Source: Paenibacillus oralis | GTDB lineage: Bacteria; Bacillota; Bacilli; Paenibacillales; Paenibacillaceae | DNA: 64,000 nt | Direction of reading: 5' to 3' | Assembly (NCBI RefSeq): GCF_003863965.1 | Contig: NZ_RRCN01000001.1 | Location: 7,375,071 to 7,439,070, forward strand | Part shown: one piece after another, positions 42,359-49,686 of the stretch | Position numbering within the stretch: the stretch's first letter is position 1 | Layout of the letters: every line of letters begins with the position of its first letter | The notes under the pieces: model-generated | Seen by the model: only the letters and a program-made list of their open reading frames with translations | Database searches by the model: none | Told to the model about the DNA's origin: nothing | Program-made: the position numbers and the translations under genes

Positions 42359-43957
42359 GTGAGTATCTCGATCATGTCCATCCCGGCGGACGACGAAGTT
42401 CTATTGTCCTGTCTGATTGCTGTGCCGGATGAAGACGGTCCGTTTCCGGTGATTGTCACCCGAACGCCATATGACAAAATGCAATTTGCCGAAACGGCGA
42501 AGGGCTGGACGTCCGCCGGGTTCGCCTTTGTCGCTCAGGATGTTCGCGGACGTTATGGATCGGAAGGCGAGTGGCTTCCCTATCATGATGAAGAGGCCGA
42601 CGGGCTGTGCACGCTGCGCTGGGTGATCGCCCAAGCCTGGTGCAACGGACAGGTAGCCTTGGAAGGCAGCTCGTACGGGGCTTTTGCCGCTTATGCCGCA
42701 GTGCAAGGCGACGAACAAGGGCTGATTTCCTCCTTGATCACGCTTGTGCCGGCGATGGGGCTGCGCGAAACCGCCTTTCACTCGTCCGGAGCTTTCCATC
42801 TCCTCGATCGATTATGGTGGGAAGCCAGCTTCGGCACTTCCGGAGTCAGCGCGCAGGAACGTTTTTGGGAAGCGTATGCGCGCTGCCCGGACGCCATTTG
42901 GCATCTGCCTGTCAAGGAGTTGCCTCTTGTGTTCCCGATGGAGCTCCGTCATTGGCCGCGGGCGATCGATCCCGAAGCCGAACAAGAGACCATCCGATTG
43001 TCCGATATTCGCCGGCCCGTGATGCATATCGGAGGGTGGCACGACGCTTTTATCGGCGCCCTGCTGAACAACTATCGCAGCTTATCCGAGCGCGCCGATC
43101 CCCGTCCGCAAAGCCTGATCATCGGGCCGTGGACGCATGAGGTCAACAAAACGCCTCGTTATGAGGCTCGCAGCTATGGGCCGCATGCCCGTTTGCCTTT
43201 AGCTCAGATGGAAATCAACTGGTTGAGGCACACGCTTAAGGGGGAACCTTTGAGTTTCCCGTCCGTGCTGATTTTTGCGATGGGGAGGGGCCGCTGGATC
43301 GCTCCGCCGGCCTGGCCGCTGCCCGGAACGATAACCAGAACCTTTTATTTGACCGGCAAGGGGATGCGGCTGCAGGAAGGCCTGCCGGATCGGGAGGAAC
43401 CGTACCCTTCTTGCCATTATCGCTATGATCCCGCACACCCTCTTCCCGCACGGGAATACCCCAGCTTTCGGCAGGATCTCGATGCCCGAAGCGATGTGCT
43501 TTGCTATACATCCGATCCGCTTGACGAGGGCCTGCTTCTGGCCGGCTCCGCCTGTCTGCGCCTTTGGGTCGGCTCGACGGCGAGCCAAACCGATTTTTAT
43601 GCTTGCTTGTCGGAGGTTGACTCATCGGACAGCGCCATCTATATTACGAGCGGCTTAGCCCGCTGTGTAAGCGCAGCCGTCCAGGAAGCCATCGCCGAAC
43701 AAGAGGCCGAAATTTCACTGAAACCGGTATGTCAATGGCTGCCGCGGGGAAGTCGAATCCGGATTTCCATCAGCAGCAGCTGTTTTCCCGAATATGCCCG
43801 TTCGCTCAACACGTTAGGAGATTCGCTGCACCAAACCCGTTTTGTCCCGGCCGATCAAACGGTCTGGCACGATGTTATGCGACCATCATGTCTAATGCTT
43901 CCCTGTCATAATGATGCTTTGGAAAGGTGGTACTATGAGAACGAAACCTCTGTATGA
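42359..43957 (+). CDS. CocE/NonD-family serine hydrolase (X-Pro dipeptidyl-peptidase-like)
   Basis: 532 residues. Alpha/beta-hydrolase part with nucleophile Ser105 (GSSYGA), Asp229 (GGWHDAF) and His260 (GPWTHE), followed by the jelly-roll C-terminal domain of the X-Pro dipeptidyl-peptidase family. No signal peptide, so it acts inside the cell. GTG start behind GGAGGG. It is the first gene of the Zur-controlled operon, and YcaO starts inside its end. Members cleave esters, amides or N-terminal X-Pro dipeptides. Here it could trim a leader or a modified peptide, since the small peptide nearby has several X-Pro steps; that is inference. Confidence 0.83.
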   Translation: MSISIMSIPADDEVLLSCLIAVPDEDGPFPVIVTRTPYDKMQFAETAKGWTSAGFAFVAQDVRGRYGSEGEWLPYHDEEADGLCTLRWVIAQAWCNGQVALEGSSYGAFAAYAAVQGDEQGLISSLITLVPAMGLRETAFHSSGAFHLLDRLWWEASFGTSGVSAQERFWEAYARCPDAIWHLPVKELPLVFPMELRHWPRAIDPEAEQETIRLSDIRRPVMHIGGWHDAFIGALLNNYRSLSERADPRPQSLIIGPWTHEVNKTPRYEARSYGPHARLPLAQMEINWLRHTLKGEPLSFPSVLIFAMGRGRWIAPPAWPLPGTITRTFYLTGKGMRLQEGLPDREEPYPSCHYRYDPAHPLPAREYPSFRQDLDARSDVLCYTSDPLDEGLLLAGSACLRLWVGSTASQTDFYACLSEVDSSDSAIYITSGLARCVSAAVQEAIAEQEAEISLKPVCQWLPRGSRIRISISSSCFPEYARSLNTLGDSLHQTRFVPADQTVWHDVMRPSCLMLPCHNDALERWYYENETSV

Positions 43958-45305
43958 ACAGCTTATCGACAGACGCACCGGCTTTATCACACGATTGACG
44001 CCTGCGCCGATCCATCCGAATCTCCCCCGGCAAATTTATTCATGGCGTGCGCAAATGGCGGACGGCTTCATTCTGGCAGGCATCCCTTCCGACCGGATCG
44101 CCGGGGGGACCGCTTTTAGCGATGAAAAGGCTCGCCTGGCCGCCATCGGCGAAGCCGTGGAACGCTATTGCGGCAACTACATTGGAGGGCCGCTGCTAAA
44201 GGGATCTTATAAGGAGCTGACGGCCAAGGGATACAAGCTGCTTGATCCGTTAAGGGTTCCTCTCTATTCCCACAATCAGTATACTGCCGCGGGATTTCCG
44301 TTTGTTCCGATGGATCGGGATCTGGTCATGAACTGGATCGAAGGCGAATCCTTAACGGGCGGCTACCGAACCTGGCTCCCCGCTTCTCTCGTCTACATCA
44401 ACTATCATCAAGAGGCATTTCGCGGCGAGCCGCAGACTCATTTTGTTCAGTATGCAGGCATCGCTTGCGGTTCGACGCTGAATCATGCCATCATTTCCGG
44501 TCTTCTGGAACTTATTGAACGAGATGCCGTTGCCGTCTGGTGGGGGGCTGATGCTCCGCTGCCCGCTTTGAATGCCAGTGCCTATCCCCGTCTCCGGTCC
44601 TACATGGAACCGATTCAGGCGGACAGTCCCGTGAGCTTCAAGTGGTTTCCGATCCCGAACGATTCGGGCATTCCCGTCATCGGCTCATTGCTGTACGATG
44701 CCCGGCAGCATATCGTATGCATGGGCTTTGCCGCCCGTTTTTCGGCCGAAGAGGCGGCGCTTAAAGCGGCGGCTGAGGCTGCTCAATCCTATCATATCGC
44801 GCTGGACTTGCTTGAACCGGACAGCCCGACCTGGAACGCCATGAAGCAAGGAATCCTGAACGACAAGGCGCTGAAACCGTATCGCGCGGGCCGCGGTTAC
44901 CGGTCGGCATTCCGGGCCGACTACCGGGATATGGTTGATCTCTACCTGAATTCGCAATATTACATGGATCCCGCCACCCACGCCGAAATCTCGAGCTTGC
45001 TGAATGCCGAGGAGGCGGCCATGCTCCCCTCCGATGCGGAAATTCCTTATACCGTGGAAGCTTTGGCGCACAAGTTGTCCACGCTTGATCTGGAAGCTTT
45101 CTACGCAGAGGTGACGACACCGGACATTAGAGATGTAGGGCTTTATGTGACCCGAGTGATCGTGCCGGGCCTTGTTCCCAACGCGCCAACCGCCTTTCCT
45201 TATCTGGGGCCGGGCCGACTCTACTCCATTCCCTGCAAGCTTGGCTGGACAACGCGGCCGCTCACGGAAGATCAAATCAATCGCCGTCCGTTGCCTCACA
45301 GCTAA
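43935..45305 (+). CDS. YcaO-domain protein (ATP-dependent peptide-backbone modifying enzyme)
   Basis: 456 residues. The YcaO nucleotide-binding glutamates can be seen in GEAVERYC (Glu73, Glu76), GLLELIERDA (Glu192, Glu195) and AALKAAAEAAQS (Glu281). In RiPP pathways YcaO enzymes activate backbone amides with ATP to form azolines, thioamides or amidines, usually with an E1-like or TfuA partner. The chain ends RRPLPHS, close to but shorter than the Pro-rich C-terminus (PxPxP) of azoline-forming members. ATG at 43935 behind AAAGGTGG, overlapping the hydrolase gene by 23 nt. An E1-like partner is encoded at 46349. Control by Zur points to a product made when zinc is scarce. A housekeeping role such as ribosomal S12 modification (E. 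coli YcaO) is less likely in this setting. Confidence 0.87.
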   Translation: MRTKPLYEQLIDRRTGFITRLTPAPIHPNLPRQIYSWRAQMADGFILAGIPSDRIAGGTAFSDEKARLAAIGEAVERYCGNYIGGPLLKGSYKELTAKGYKLLDPLRVPLYSHNQYTAAGFPFVPMDRDLVMNWIEGESLTGGYRTWLPASLVYINYHQEAFRGEPQTHFVQYAGIACGSTLNHAIISGLLELIERDAVAVWWGADAPLPALNASAYPRLRSYMEPIQADSPVSFKWFPIPNDSGIPVIGSLLYDARQHIVCMGFAARFSAEEAALKAAAEAAQSYHIALDLLEPDSPTWNAMKQGILNDKALKPYRAGRGYRSAFRADYRDMVDLYLNSQYYMDPATHAEISSLLNAEEAAMLPSDAEIPYTVEALAHKLSTLDLEAFYAEVTTPDIRDVGLYVTRVIVPGLVPNAPTAFPYLGPGRLYSIPCKLGWTTRPLTEDQINRRPLPHS

Positions 45306-45322
45306 TGAAAGGGGTGGGATTC

Positions 45323-45925
45323 ATGCTCCTCCATGCGAGGTTCAATCAAATTATTTTGATGGAGCAGCACAAGGTCTATGAGATCGAAAAAGGACTCGCC
45401 TTCATCTGGAGCGTGCGGTCCGACGGCAAACAATCGCTAACCGACATTCTTCATCACGGGATGGCCGCCGAATTTCCCGACACGCCGGATACGGTATACG
45501 AGGTTCGGGCCCAGACCGCATCCCGTATTCGGATCCACGCTTTGGAGCCGGCGTCTCTGTCTCCCGAGCAGATGGTGCAGCTGCTGACCAAATTAAGAGC
45601 CCATTCCTGGCGCTCGCTGCAGCTTGCGATGATTTGCCGGCAGAAATATATAAGCGAACGATTGAACCTGTTTATGGCCTTCCTCAACCAGCAATTTGGC
45701 GTCGAATTTAGAAAGACACAACGTCTGATCCCTTTTGTCCTAACCCATGAAAATATAGCGAACGCGATCAATTCCACCCGTTCCACCGTCACCCGGATGA
45801 TGAACGAGCTTGAGCAGAAGGGACAGATTTCTCATGTACAATTGGGCAAAAATCGGCTGATCGTGTTCCCTTCCGCCCCTTCCTCCGAAGTCGGCAGGTT
45901 GGTGCAAACCGATCCTCGGCGCTAA
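45323..45925 (+). CDS. Crp/Fnr-family transcription regulator
   Basis: About 200 residues. A cupin-like N-terminal part (ILMEQHKVYEIEKGLAFIWS; YEVRAQTASRIRIHALEPAS) lacks clear cyclic-nucleotide contact residues. A long helix leads to a Crp-type helix-turn-helix (LTHENIANAINSTRSTVTRM). I choose ATG 45323 behind AAAGGGGTGG; an ATG at 45305 overlaps the YcaO stop. As third gene of the Zur-controlled operon it may regulate the neighbouring peptide/E1-like genes, where a 12-bp palindrome lies in the promoter region. Confidence 0.78.
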   Translation: MLLHARFNQIILMEQHKVYEIEKGLAFIWSVRSDGKQSLTDILHHGMAAEFPDTPDTVYEVRAQTASRIRIHALEPASLSPEQMVQLLTKLRAHSWRSLQLAMICRQKYISERLNLFMAFLNQQFGVEFRKTQRLIPFVLTHENIANAINSTRSTVTRMMNELEQKGQISHVQLGKNRLIVFPSAPSSEVGRLVQTDPRR

Positions 45926-45941
45926 TGAACAAGAAATCAAC

Positions 45942-45982
45942 AAAAAGCTATTCCTTCCGTTTCCGGAGAGGAATAGCTTTTT
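45942..45982. terminator. Bidirectional terminator between the Crp-like and small-peptide genes
   Basis: 14-bp perfect stem AAAAAGCTATTCCT / AGGAATAGCTTTTT. It serves the convergent operons on both sides. Confidence 0.88.
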
Positions 45983-46015
45983 GCATTTTGCATTACTTGG
46001 TCAATAATTCAGGCC

Positions 46016-46153
46016 TTATTCCTGATCTTCCCAAACAAACGGATTATGAACAAGGGCATGATGATGCGGGTCCACCTGCACCGGGGCCGCGTTCACTTGA
46101 TCCAGAACTTCGAAGATGCTTTGCTCTTCGGCTTGCGAAAACTCCTTTTTCAT
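46016..46153 (-). CDS. 45-residue His-containing peptide, candidate RiPP precursor
   Basis: ATG at 46153 has an excellent AAAGGAGGG site 7 nt upstream; stop TAA at 46016-46018. The peptide starts MKKEFSQAEEQSIFEVLDQV (an amphipathic, acidic, leader-like helix), then has NAAPVQVDPHHHALVHNPF and ends VWEDQE. The C-terminal half has four His (HHH and VH), three X-Pro steps and no Cys, Ser or Thr. It lies between the YcaO operon and the E1-like gene and ends at the bidirectional terminator. Leader-like N-terminus plus short core next to YcaO and E1-like genes is how TOMM precursors look, but without Cys/Ser/Thr in the core a normal azoline cannot form; a backbone amidine or other change, or a non-RiPP zinc-binding peptide, are alternatives. 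I know no matching family. Confidence 0.65.
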   Translation of the reverse strand: MKKEFSQAEEQSIFEVLDQVNAAPVQVDPHHHALVHNPFVWEDQE

Positions 46154-46348
46154 TCCCGATCCCTCCTTTCCCCAGCTTGTCAGGCGATCTCACGCTCACC
46201 CGCTCCCTAAGCATATCAATCCCGGTGACTCCGCAAGGTCCGGCGCAACACGCATCTTTGGTGTCGGCGAACACATCGTCCCCTTGCGATCCCCTTCACA
46301 ATATAGGTAAAGCACGTGCTTGAAAATTCTACCGGATAAGGTGATCCC
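46154..46348. promoter_or_regulatory. Divergent intergenic region with 12-bp palindrome
   Basis: The region separates the small peptide (leftward) from the E1-like gene (rightward). A perfect palindrome AAGCACGTGCTT lies at 46310-46321. On the minus strand TTTTCA (46323-46328) and TATTGT are 17 bp apart and enclose it. There is no Zur box here; the palindrome may be the operator of the Crp-like regulator encoded just upstream. Confidence 0.45.
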
Positions 46349-47164
46349 ATGCCCCTGTACCGCATATCTCCAGCCTGTGTGCCGTTTATTGGCCGGGACG
46401 GACGATCCTATTATATGAACGAGCACGGCCAGCTTGTCCGCGTGAATTTTAAAGAAACCGTCTCGGTTAACCACTGGGCTGCGCTTCGCGCCGGACAAAG
46501 CCGCGAATGGCGGGAAGACGAGCTGACGGATGAACTTCGGCTGGCCCTGTCCAAGCTGGGGGCCGAGGAGCAACATCCCCCGCTTTCGTCGCCGGTTCGC
46601 GCCGCCATTGTTGGACATGCCGATCTATCCGCCGTGCTGAAAACTCTCTTATCGTTATCCGGCACGCCATGCGAAACTTCAGAGGATCCCCGGCTGCTTG
46701 ATTCCCGAACCGAGTATGTGCTGGTCGCTGCCGGCTACTTTCGCAAGGATTGGTTCCGGCATGCGGAAGAAGCCTTCCATGCTACGGGAACCCCTTGGGC
46801 GCCGCTGTATCTGGAAGGCAAGCTTGTCCGGTTTGGCCCTCTGATGGGACCTTATTTAGGGTTAGAGGATTTGACGACCCGGCTGCTGTCCGCAAGTTCT
46901 TCCCCTGATGTTCTTCAAGATTTATGGACCCATGCGGAGAAGATCAATTATCCCAGCCTTCCGTTCACTCGTCCCGAACAACATTGGCTCGGCGCGACCA
47001 TTTCCCTGCTGCTGGAGGAGTGGCACAGCGGACGCAGCATGAGCCGCGGCTTCCCGCCCGACCGCTATCAAGTAACGCTGGTGCCAATGACCCGAGAGAT
47101 CATCTATCACCCCATATTGAGATTGCCATCTTCGGCAACTGCAGAAAGGATGGAAAGCCTATGA
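46349..47164 (+). CDS. E1-like/TOMM cyclodehydratase partner protein lacking zinc cysteines
   Basis: 271 residues. The N-terminal 75 residues could form the winged-helix peptide-recognition part. Residues 83-180 follow the E1-like (ThiF-type) pattern of TOMM partner proteins: VRAAIVGHADLSAVLKTLLS, TEYVLVAAGY, GTPWAPLYLEGKLVRFGPLM and GPYLGLEDLTTRLL. In those proteins the GPLxxPG segment is followed by CxxC, and a second Cys pair near the end (HPxCxxC) completes a zinc site. Here the matching places are GLEDLTT and YHPILRLPSS, without Cys. Loss of a zinc site fits a protein needed during zinc starvation. Start behind AAGGTGAT. The gene is translationally coupled to the flavin reductase. Family assignment is by pattern and should be confirmed. 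Confidence 0.65.
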   Translation: MPLYRISPACVPFIGRDGRSYYMNEHGQLVRVNFKETVSVNHWAALRAGQSREWREDELTDELRLALSKLGAEEQHPPLSSPVRAAIVGHADLSAVLKTLLSLSGTPCETSEDPRLLDSRTEYVLVAAGYFRKDWFRHAEEAFHATGTPWAPLYLEGKLVRFGPLMGPYLGLEDLTTRLLSASSSPDVLQDLWTHAEKINYPSLPFTRPEQHWLGATISLLLEEWHSGRSMSRGFPPDRYQVTLVPMTREIIYHPILRLPSSATAERMESL

Positions 47165-47724
47165 AATCCGTTCATGTGCTCGGTTTGCTGGGAAGTCTGC
47201 GCGAGCGTTCACGCACCGAGCTGGCCCTTACCCGCTGTTTGGCGGCGGCCCAGCGGGAAGGGGCGGAAACGTCTGTGTTTGATCTGCGCAAGTCTCCCCT
47301 GCCCTTATGCGATGGGCGCGACGATCCGTCGCTGTATCCGGAAGCCGTCCATGCGCTTCGCCGGCAGGTTGAACAAGCCGATGCCCTGGTGTTTGCCTCG
47401 CCGGAATACATCGGCAGCTATTCCGCCGCGATCAAAAATGTGCTCGATTTCCTCGGCCCCGATCATTTGCGCGGCAAAATCGCCGGAGTGATCGGGGTAG
47501 CGGCGGATCATTCAGCCTCCAATACCGTCTACCACCTGTCGACCATTCTGCTGCGCTGCGGCTGCTGGGTCGTACCGATTCATGCCCAGATCCCGGCCAG
47601 CGAGATCATCTTTGAACAGCCCGACTCTCCCTCGGCACAGAAGATGCTGACCATTCTGGATGCATTAGGCCGGGACATTGTAGTTACGGTGCGCAGACAC
47701 CATTCCGGCAAGCCGACCGTGTAA
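47161..47724 (+). CDS. NADPH-dependent FMN reductase family protein
   Basis: 187 residues, flavodoxin-like fold: LGLLGSLRERSRTELAL, SPEYIGSYSAAIKNVLDFLG and IAGVIGVAADHSASNTVYHL. It binds FMN and uses NAD(P)H. ATGA overlap with the E1-like gene. It is not the McbC/SagB-type dehydrogenase that normally oxidises azolines, so its role in the pathway is open: a reduction step, supply of reduced flavin, or release of a metal from a chelate. A bidirectional terminator follows. Confidence 0.85.
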   Translation: MKSVHVLGLLGSLRERSRTELALTRCLAAAQREGAETSVFDLRKSPLPLCDGRDDPSLYPEAVHALRRQVEQADALVFASPEYIGSYSAAIKNVLDFLGPDHLRGKIAGVIGVAADHSASNTVYHLSTILLRCGCWVVPIHAQIPASEIIFEQPDSPSAQKMLTILDALGRDIVVTVRRHHSGKPTV

Positions 47725-47817
47725 AGCTGGTCTCTTCAGCGGCTGGTTCAAAATCCAACTTGTGATTTTGGAGCCTGTCCCGAACCGCTAACGGAGCTCT
47801 GCTAGACCTGTCCATTA

Positions 47818-47859
47818 CAAGCAAGGGTTTGTACGTTTTTTCGTACAAACCCTTGCTTG
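47818..47859. terminator. Bidirectional terminator, 18-bp perfect stem
   Basis: CAAGCAAGGGTTTGTACG pairs perfectly with its complement across a six-T loop. It separates the converging flavin reductase and fecE2 genes. Confidence 0.85.
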
Positions 47860-47894
47860 CTTCCGCACAAAAGCCCGGATGGCTCTTTCAGCCA

Positions 47895-48713
47895 TCATTC
47901 GCCGCTTTTCCCCACAATGGCGTACGGTAAAAAAACGGGGCTGCCGCTATCCGGATCTTTGATGACGTTCGCATGAATGCCGAAAGCCTGCTCCAAGGTT
48001 TGAACCGTCAACACCTCGTCGGGTTCGCCATCGGCCACAATCCGGCCCTTCTGCAGCACGACCATCCGATCCGCATATTTCGCTGACTGATTCAAATCAT
48101 GCAGTACCACTACAATGGTCATCCCCCGTTCCCGGTTTAAGCGGCGGATCAGCTCCAGGATTTCCAACTGATGGCGAACGTCCAGAAAAGTGGTCGGTTC
48201 ATCCAGCATAAGCACCGGCGTCGATTGCGCCAAGGACAGGGCAATCCAGGCCCGCTGCCGTTCGCCGCCGGATAACGTGTCAAGCATCCGGTGCTGGAAG
48301 CCCGTCATCCCCGTCAGGTGAAGGGCATCATCAATCGCCGAATGATCTTGTCTTTTCAACATGCGCAGCGGCCCGGCATGCGGGTATCTTCCCTGCTCGA
48401 CTAACTCCCTTACCGTCAGGCTTGCCGGAATTTCCGGGGATTGCGGCAGGACGGCAAGCTGGCGGGCCACGGCGGCTGTAGATAAGGTTGAAATCGCGAC
48501 TCCATCCAAATAAACCGTTCCCTGGTACGGCTTGAGCAGCCTGGCCATGGCTTTCAAAAGCGTGGATTTGCCGGAACCGTTCGTCCCGGTAAGCGCCGTA
48601 ATTTTGCCCGAAACGATCGTTAAGCTCAGGCTCCTCACAATCGCGGCATCCGCATAGCGCACATCCAGATCTTCGGCAACCAATACGGATGGCTCGTTCA
48701 TCGTTTTCATCAT
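47895..48713 (-). CDS. FecE-type ABC ATPase 2 (orphan)
   Basis: 272 residues; Walker A GTNGSGKST, signature LSGGERQR, Walker B VLMLDEPTTFLD and switch His in VLHDLN. It belongs to the siderophore/heme/cobalamin ATPase group. AGGAGG before the ATG. It stands alone with its own Zur-boxed promoter. The fecB2-permease operon at 37146-40283 has no ATPase, so the two probably form one transporter, with the exporter and YcaO genes in between. Confidence 0.87.
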   Translation of the reverse strand: MMKTMNEPSVLVAEDLDVRYADAAIVRSLSLTIVSGKITALTGTNGSGKSTLLKAMARLLKPYQGTVYLDGVAISTLSTAAVARQLAVLPQSPEIPASLTVRELVEQGRYPHAGPLRMLKRQDHSAIDDALHLTGMTGFQHRMLDTLSGGERQRAWIALSLAQSTPVLMLDEPTTFLDVRHQLEILELIRRLNRERGMTIVVVLHDLNQSAKYADRMVVLQKGRIVADGEPDEVLTVQTLEQAFGIHANVIKDPDSGSPVFLPYAIVGKSGE

Positions 48714-48773
48714 GGCTATTGCACCTCCTGGAAGTCATTGCTCCCGAGCTCGGTTATTGTGCGTCCGAAACAA

Positions 48774-48816
48774 TCGTAATTAATACGATTATACTCGCAA
48801 ATCGCAACCTGTTCAA
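48774..48816 (-). promoter_or_regulatory. Promoter and Zur box of fecE2
   Basis: TTGAAC (48811-48816) and TATAAT (48788-48793) on the minus strand with 17 bp between. The box TCGTAATTAATACGA (48774-48788) touches the -10. Confidence 0.87.
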
Positions 48817-48867
48817 TTCATGCGCCAACTCGGCCGTATAGGCCGAAAGGCTTTCCGCCGCGCGAAA

Positions 48868-49686
48868 TCAGTCCCTTCTGTCAAGGAGACGCGCTCTTTG
48901 GCTCGGATGTGTTATGAGCATGGCATCGAGCAATTTCAGCGAGGCGGGATGCGAAAGGTTCTCGGCCAGATCAGCAAACGCCTCATCCACAATCCGGCCT
49001 TCGTGCATGACCAGCAGCCGGTCGGCAAAGACACAAGCCGCCTTTATATCATGGGTAATAAACAAATAGGACATATTCAAACTCCGCTGCAGTTCTTTCA
49101 GCAACGCAAGGATTTCGAACTGCGTGATGGCATCCAGACTGCTTGTCGCTTCGTCCAATACAATCAGCTTGGGCCGTACCGCAATCGCCCTTGCGATCGC
49201 CAGCCGCTGCTGCTGCCCACCGCTGAACTGATGCGGGTAACGGTCCGCGGACGCAGGATCAAGCCCCACCGTCTCCAGCAGTTCGCCGGCACGCTCCCGC
49301 AGCGCCGCTTTCCCCGCCTTTTCGTAGTTATACAACGGCTCGAGCACGATGTCTCCCGCCTTCATCCTGGGATTGAGCGCGGCGGAACTGTTCTGAAACA
49401 CCGCGTGCATCCAGCGGCGAAACGGTTGGCGCTCGCGGGGCGTCATGCGATGCCATTCTTGTCCCATGAATCGCACCGCGCCCGAATCGGGCCGTTCCAG
49501 TCCCAGGATAAGATGGCCCAGGGTGCTTTTGCCCGACCCCGATTCCCCCACCAAAGCGACGCATTCCCGCTCCCCGATCCGCAGCGAAACCCGGTCAAGC
49601 GCCAGATGGAAATCGTTTCTCCCAAGCCATCCCCCGGTCTTCGCGGGAAAGGTTTTGGTCACCTCATCTATTTCCAACAGAATCAT
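48868..49686 (-). CDS. Nickel/peptide-type ABC ATPase (Opp/NikE-like)
   Basis: 272 residues; Walker A GESGSGKST, QNSSAALNPRM Q-loop region, signature FSGGQQQR and Walker B LIVLDEATSSLD. Last gene of a five-gene nik/opp-type operon; it overlaps the preceding gene by 23 nt. It pairs with the second ATPase upstream. Confidence 0.87.
   Translation of the reverse strand: MILLEIDEVTKTFPAKTGGWLGRNDFHLALDRVSLRIGERECVALVGESGSGKSTLGHLILGLERPDSGAVRFMGQEWHRMTPRERQPFRRWMHAVFQNSSAALNPRMKAGDIVLEPLYNYEKAGKAALRERAGELLETVGLDPASADRYPHQFSGGQQQRLAIARAIAVRPKLIVLDEATSSLDAITQFEILALLKELQRSLNMSYLFITHDIKAACVFADRLLVMHEGRIVDEAFADLAENLSHPASLKLLDAMLITHPSQRARLLDRRD

Noticed and set aside
42359..45305. An antibiotic-type thiazole/oxazole bacteriocin cluster
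   Set aside because: There is no McbC/SagB-type dehydrogenase, the only precursor candidate has no Cys/Ser/Thr in its C-terminal half, and the promoter is of the Zur type. A metal-linked function fits better, although this is not proven.
46044..46274. Minus-strand frame with a Cys-rich stretch (KDACCAGPCGVTG) that looks like a RiPP core
   Set aside because: It begins with GTG without a proper ribosome site, runs on in another frame over the well-supported 45-residue peptide gene, and its Cys stretch lies at the N-terminus, not after a leader. Probably chance.
46196..46618. 140-residue minus-strand frame opposite the E1-like gene
   Set aside because: Antisense shadow of a coding gene, no ribosome site, no family resemblance.
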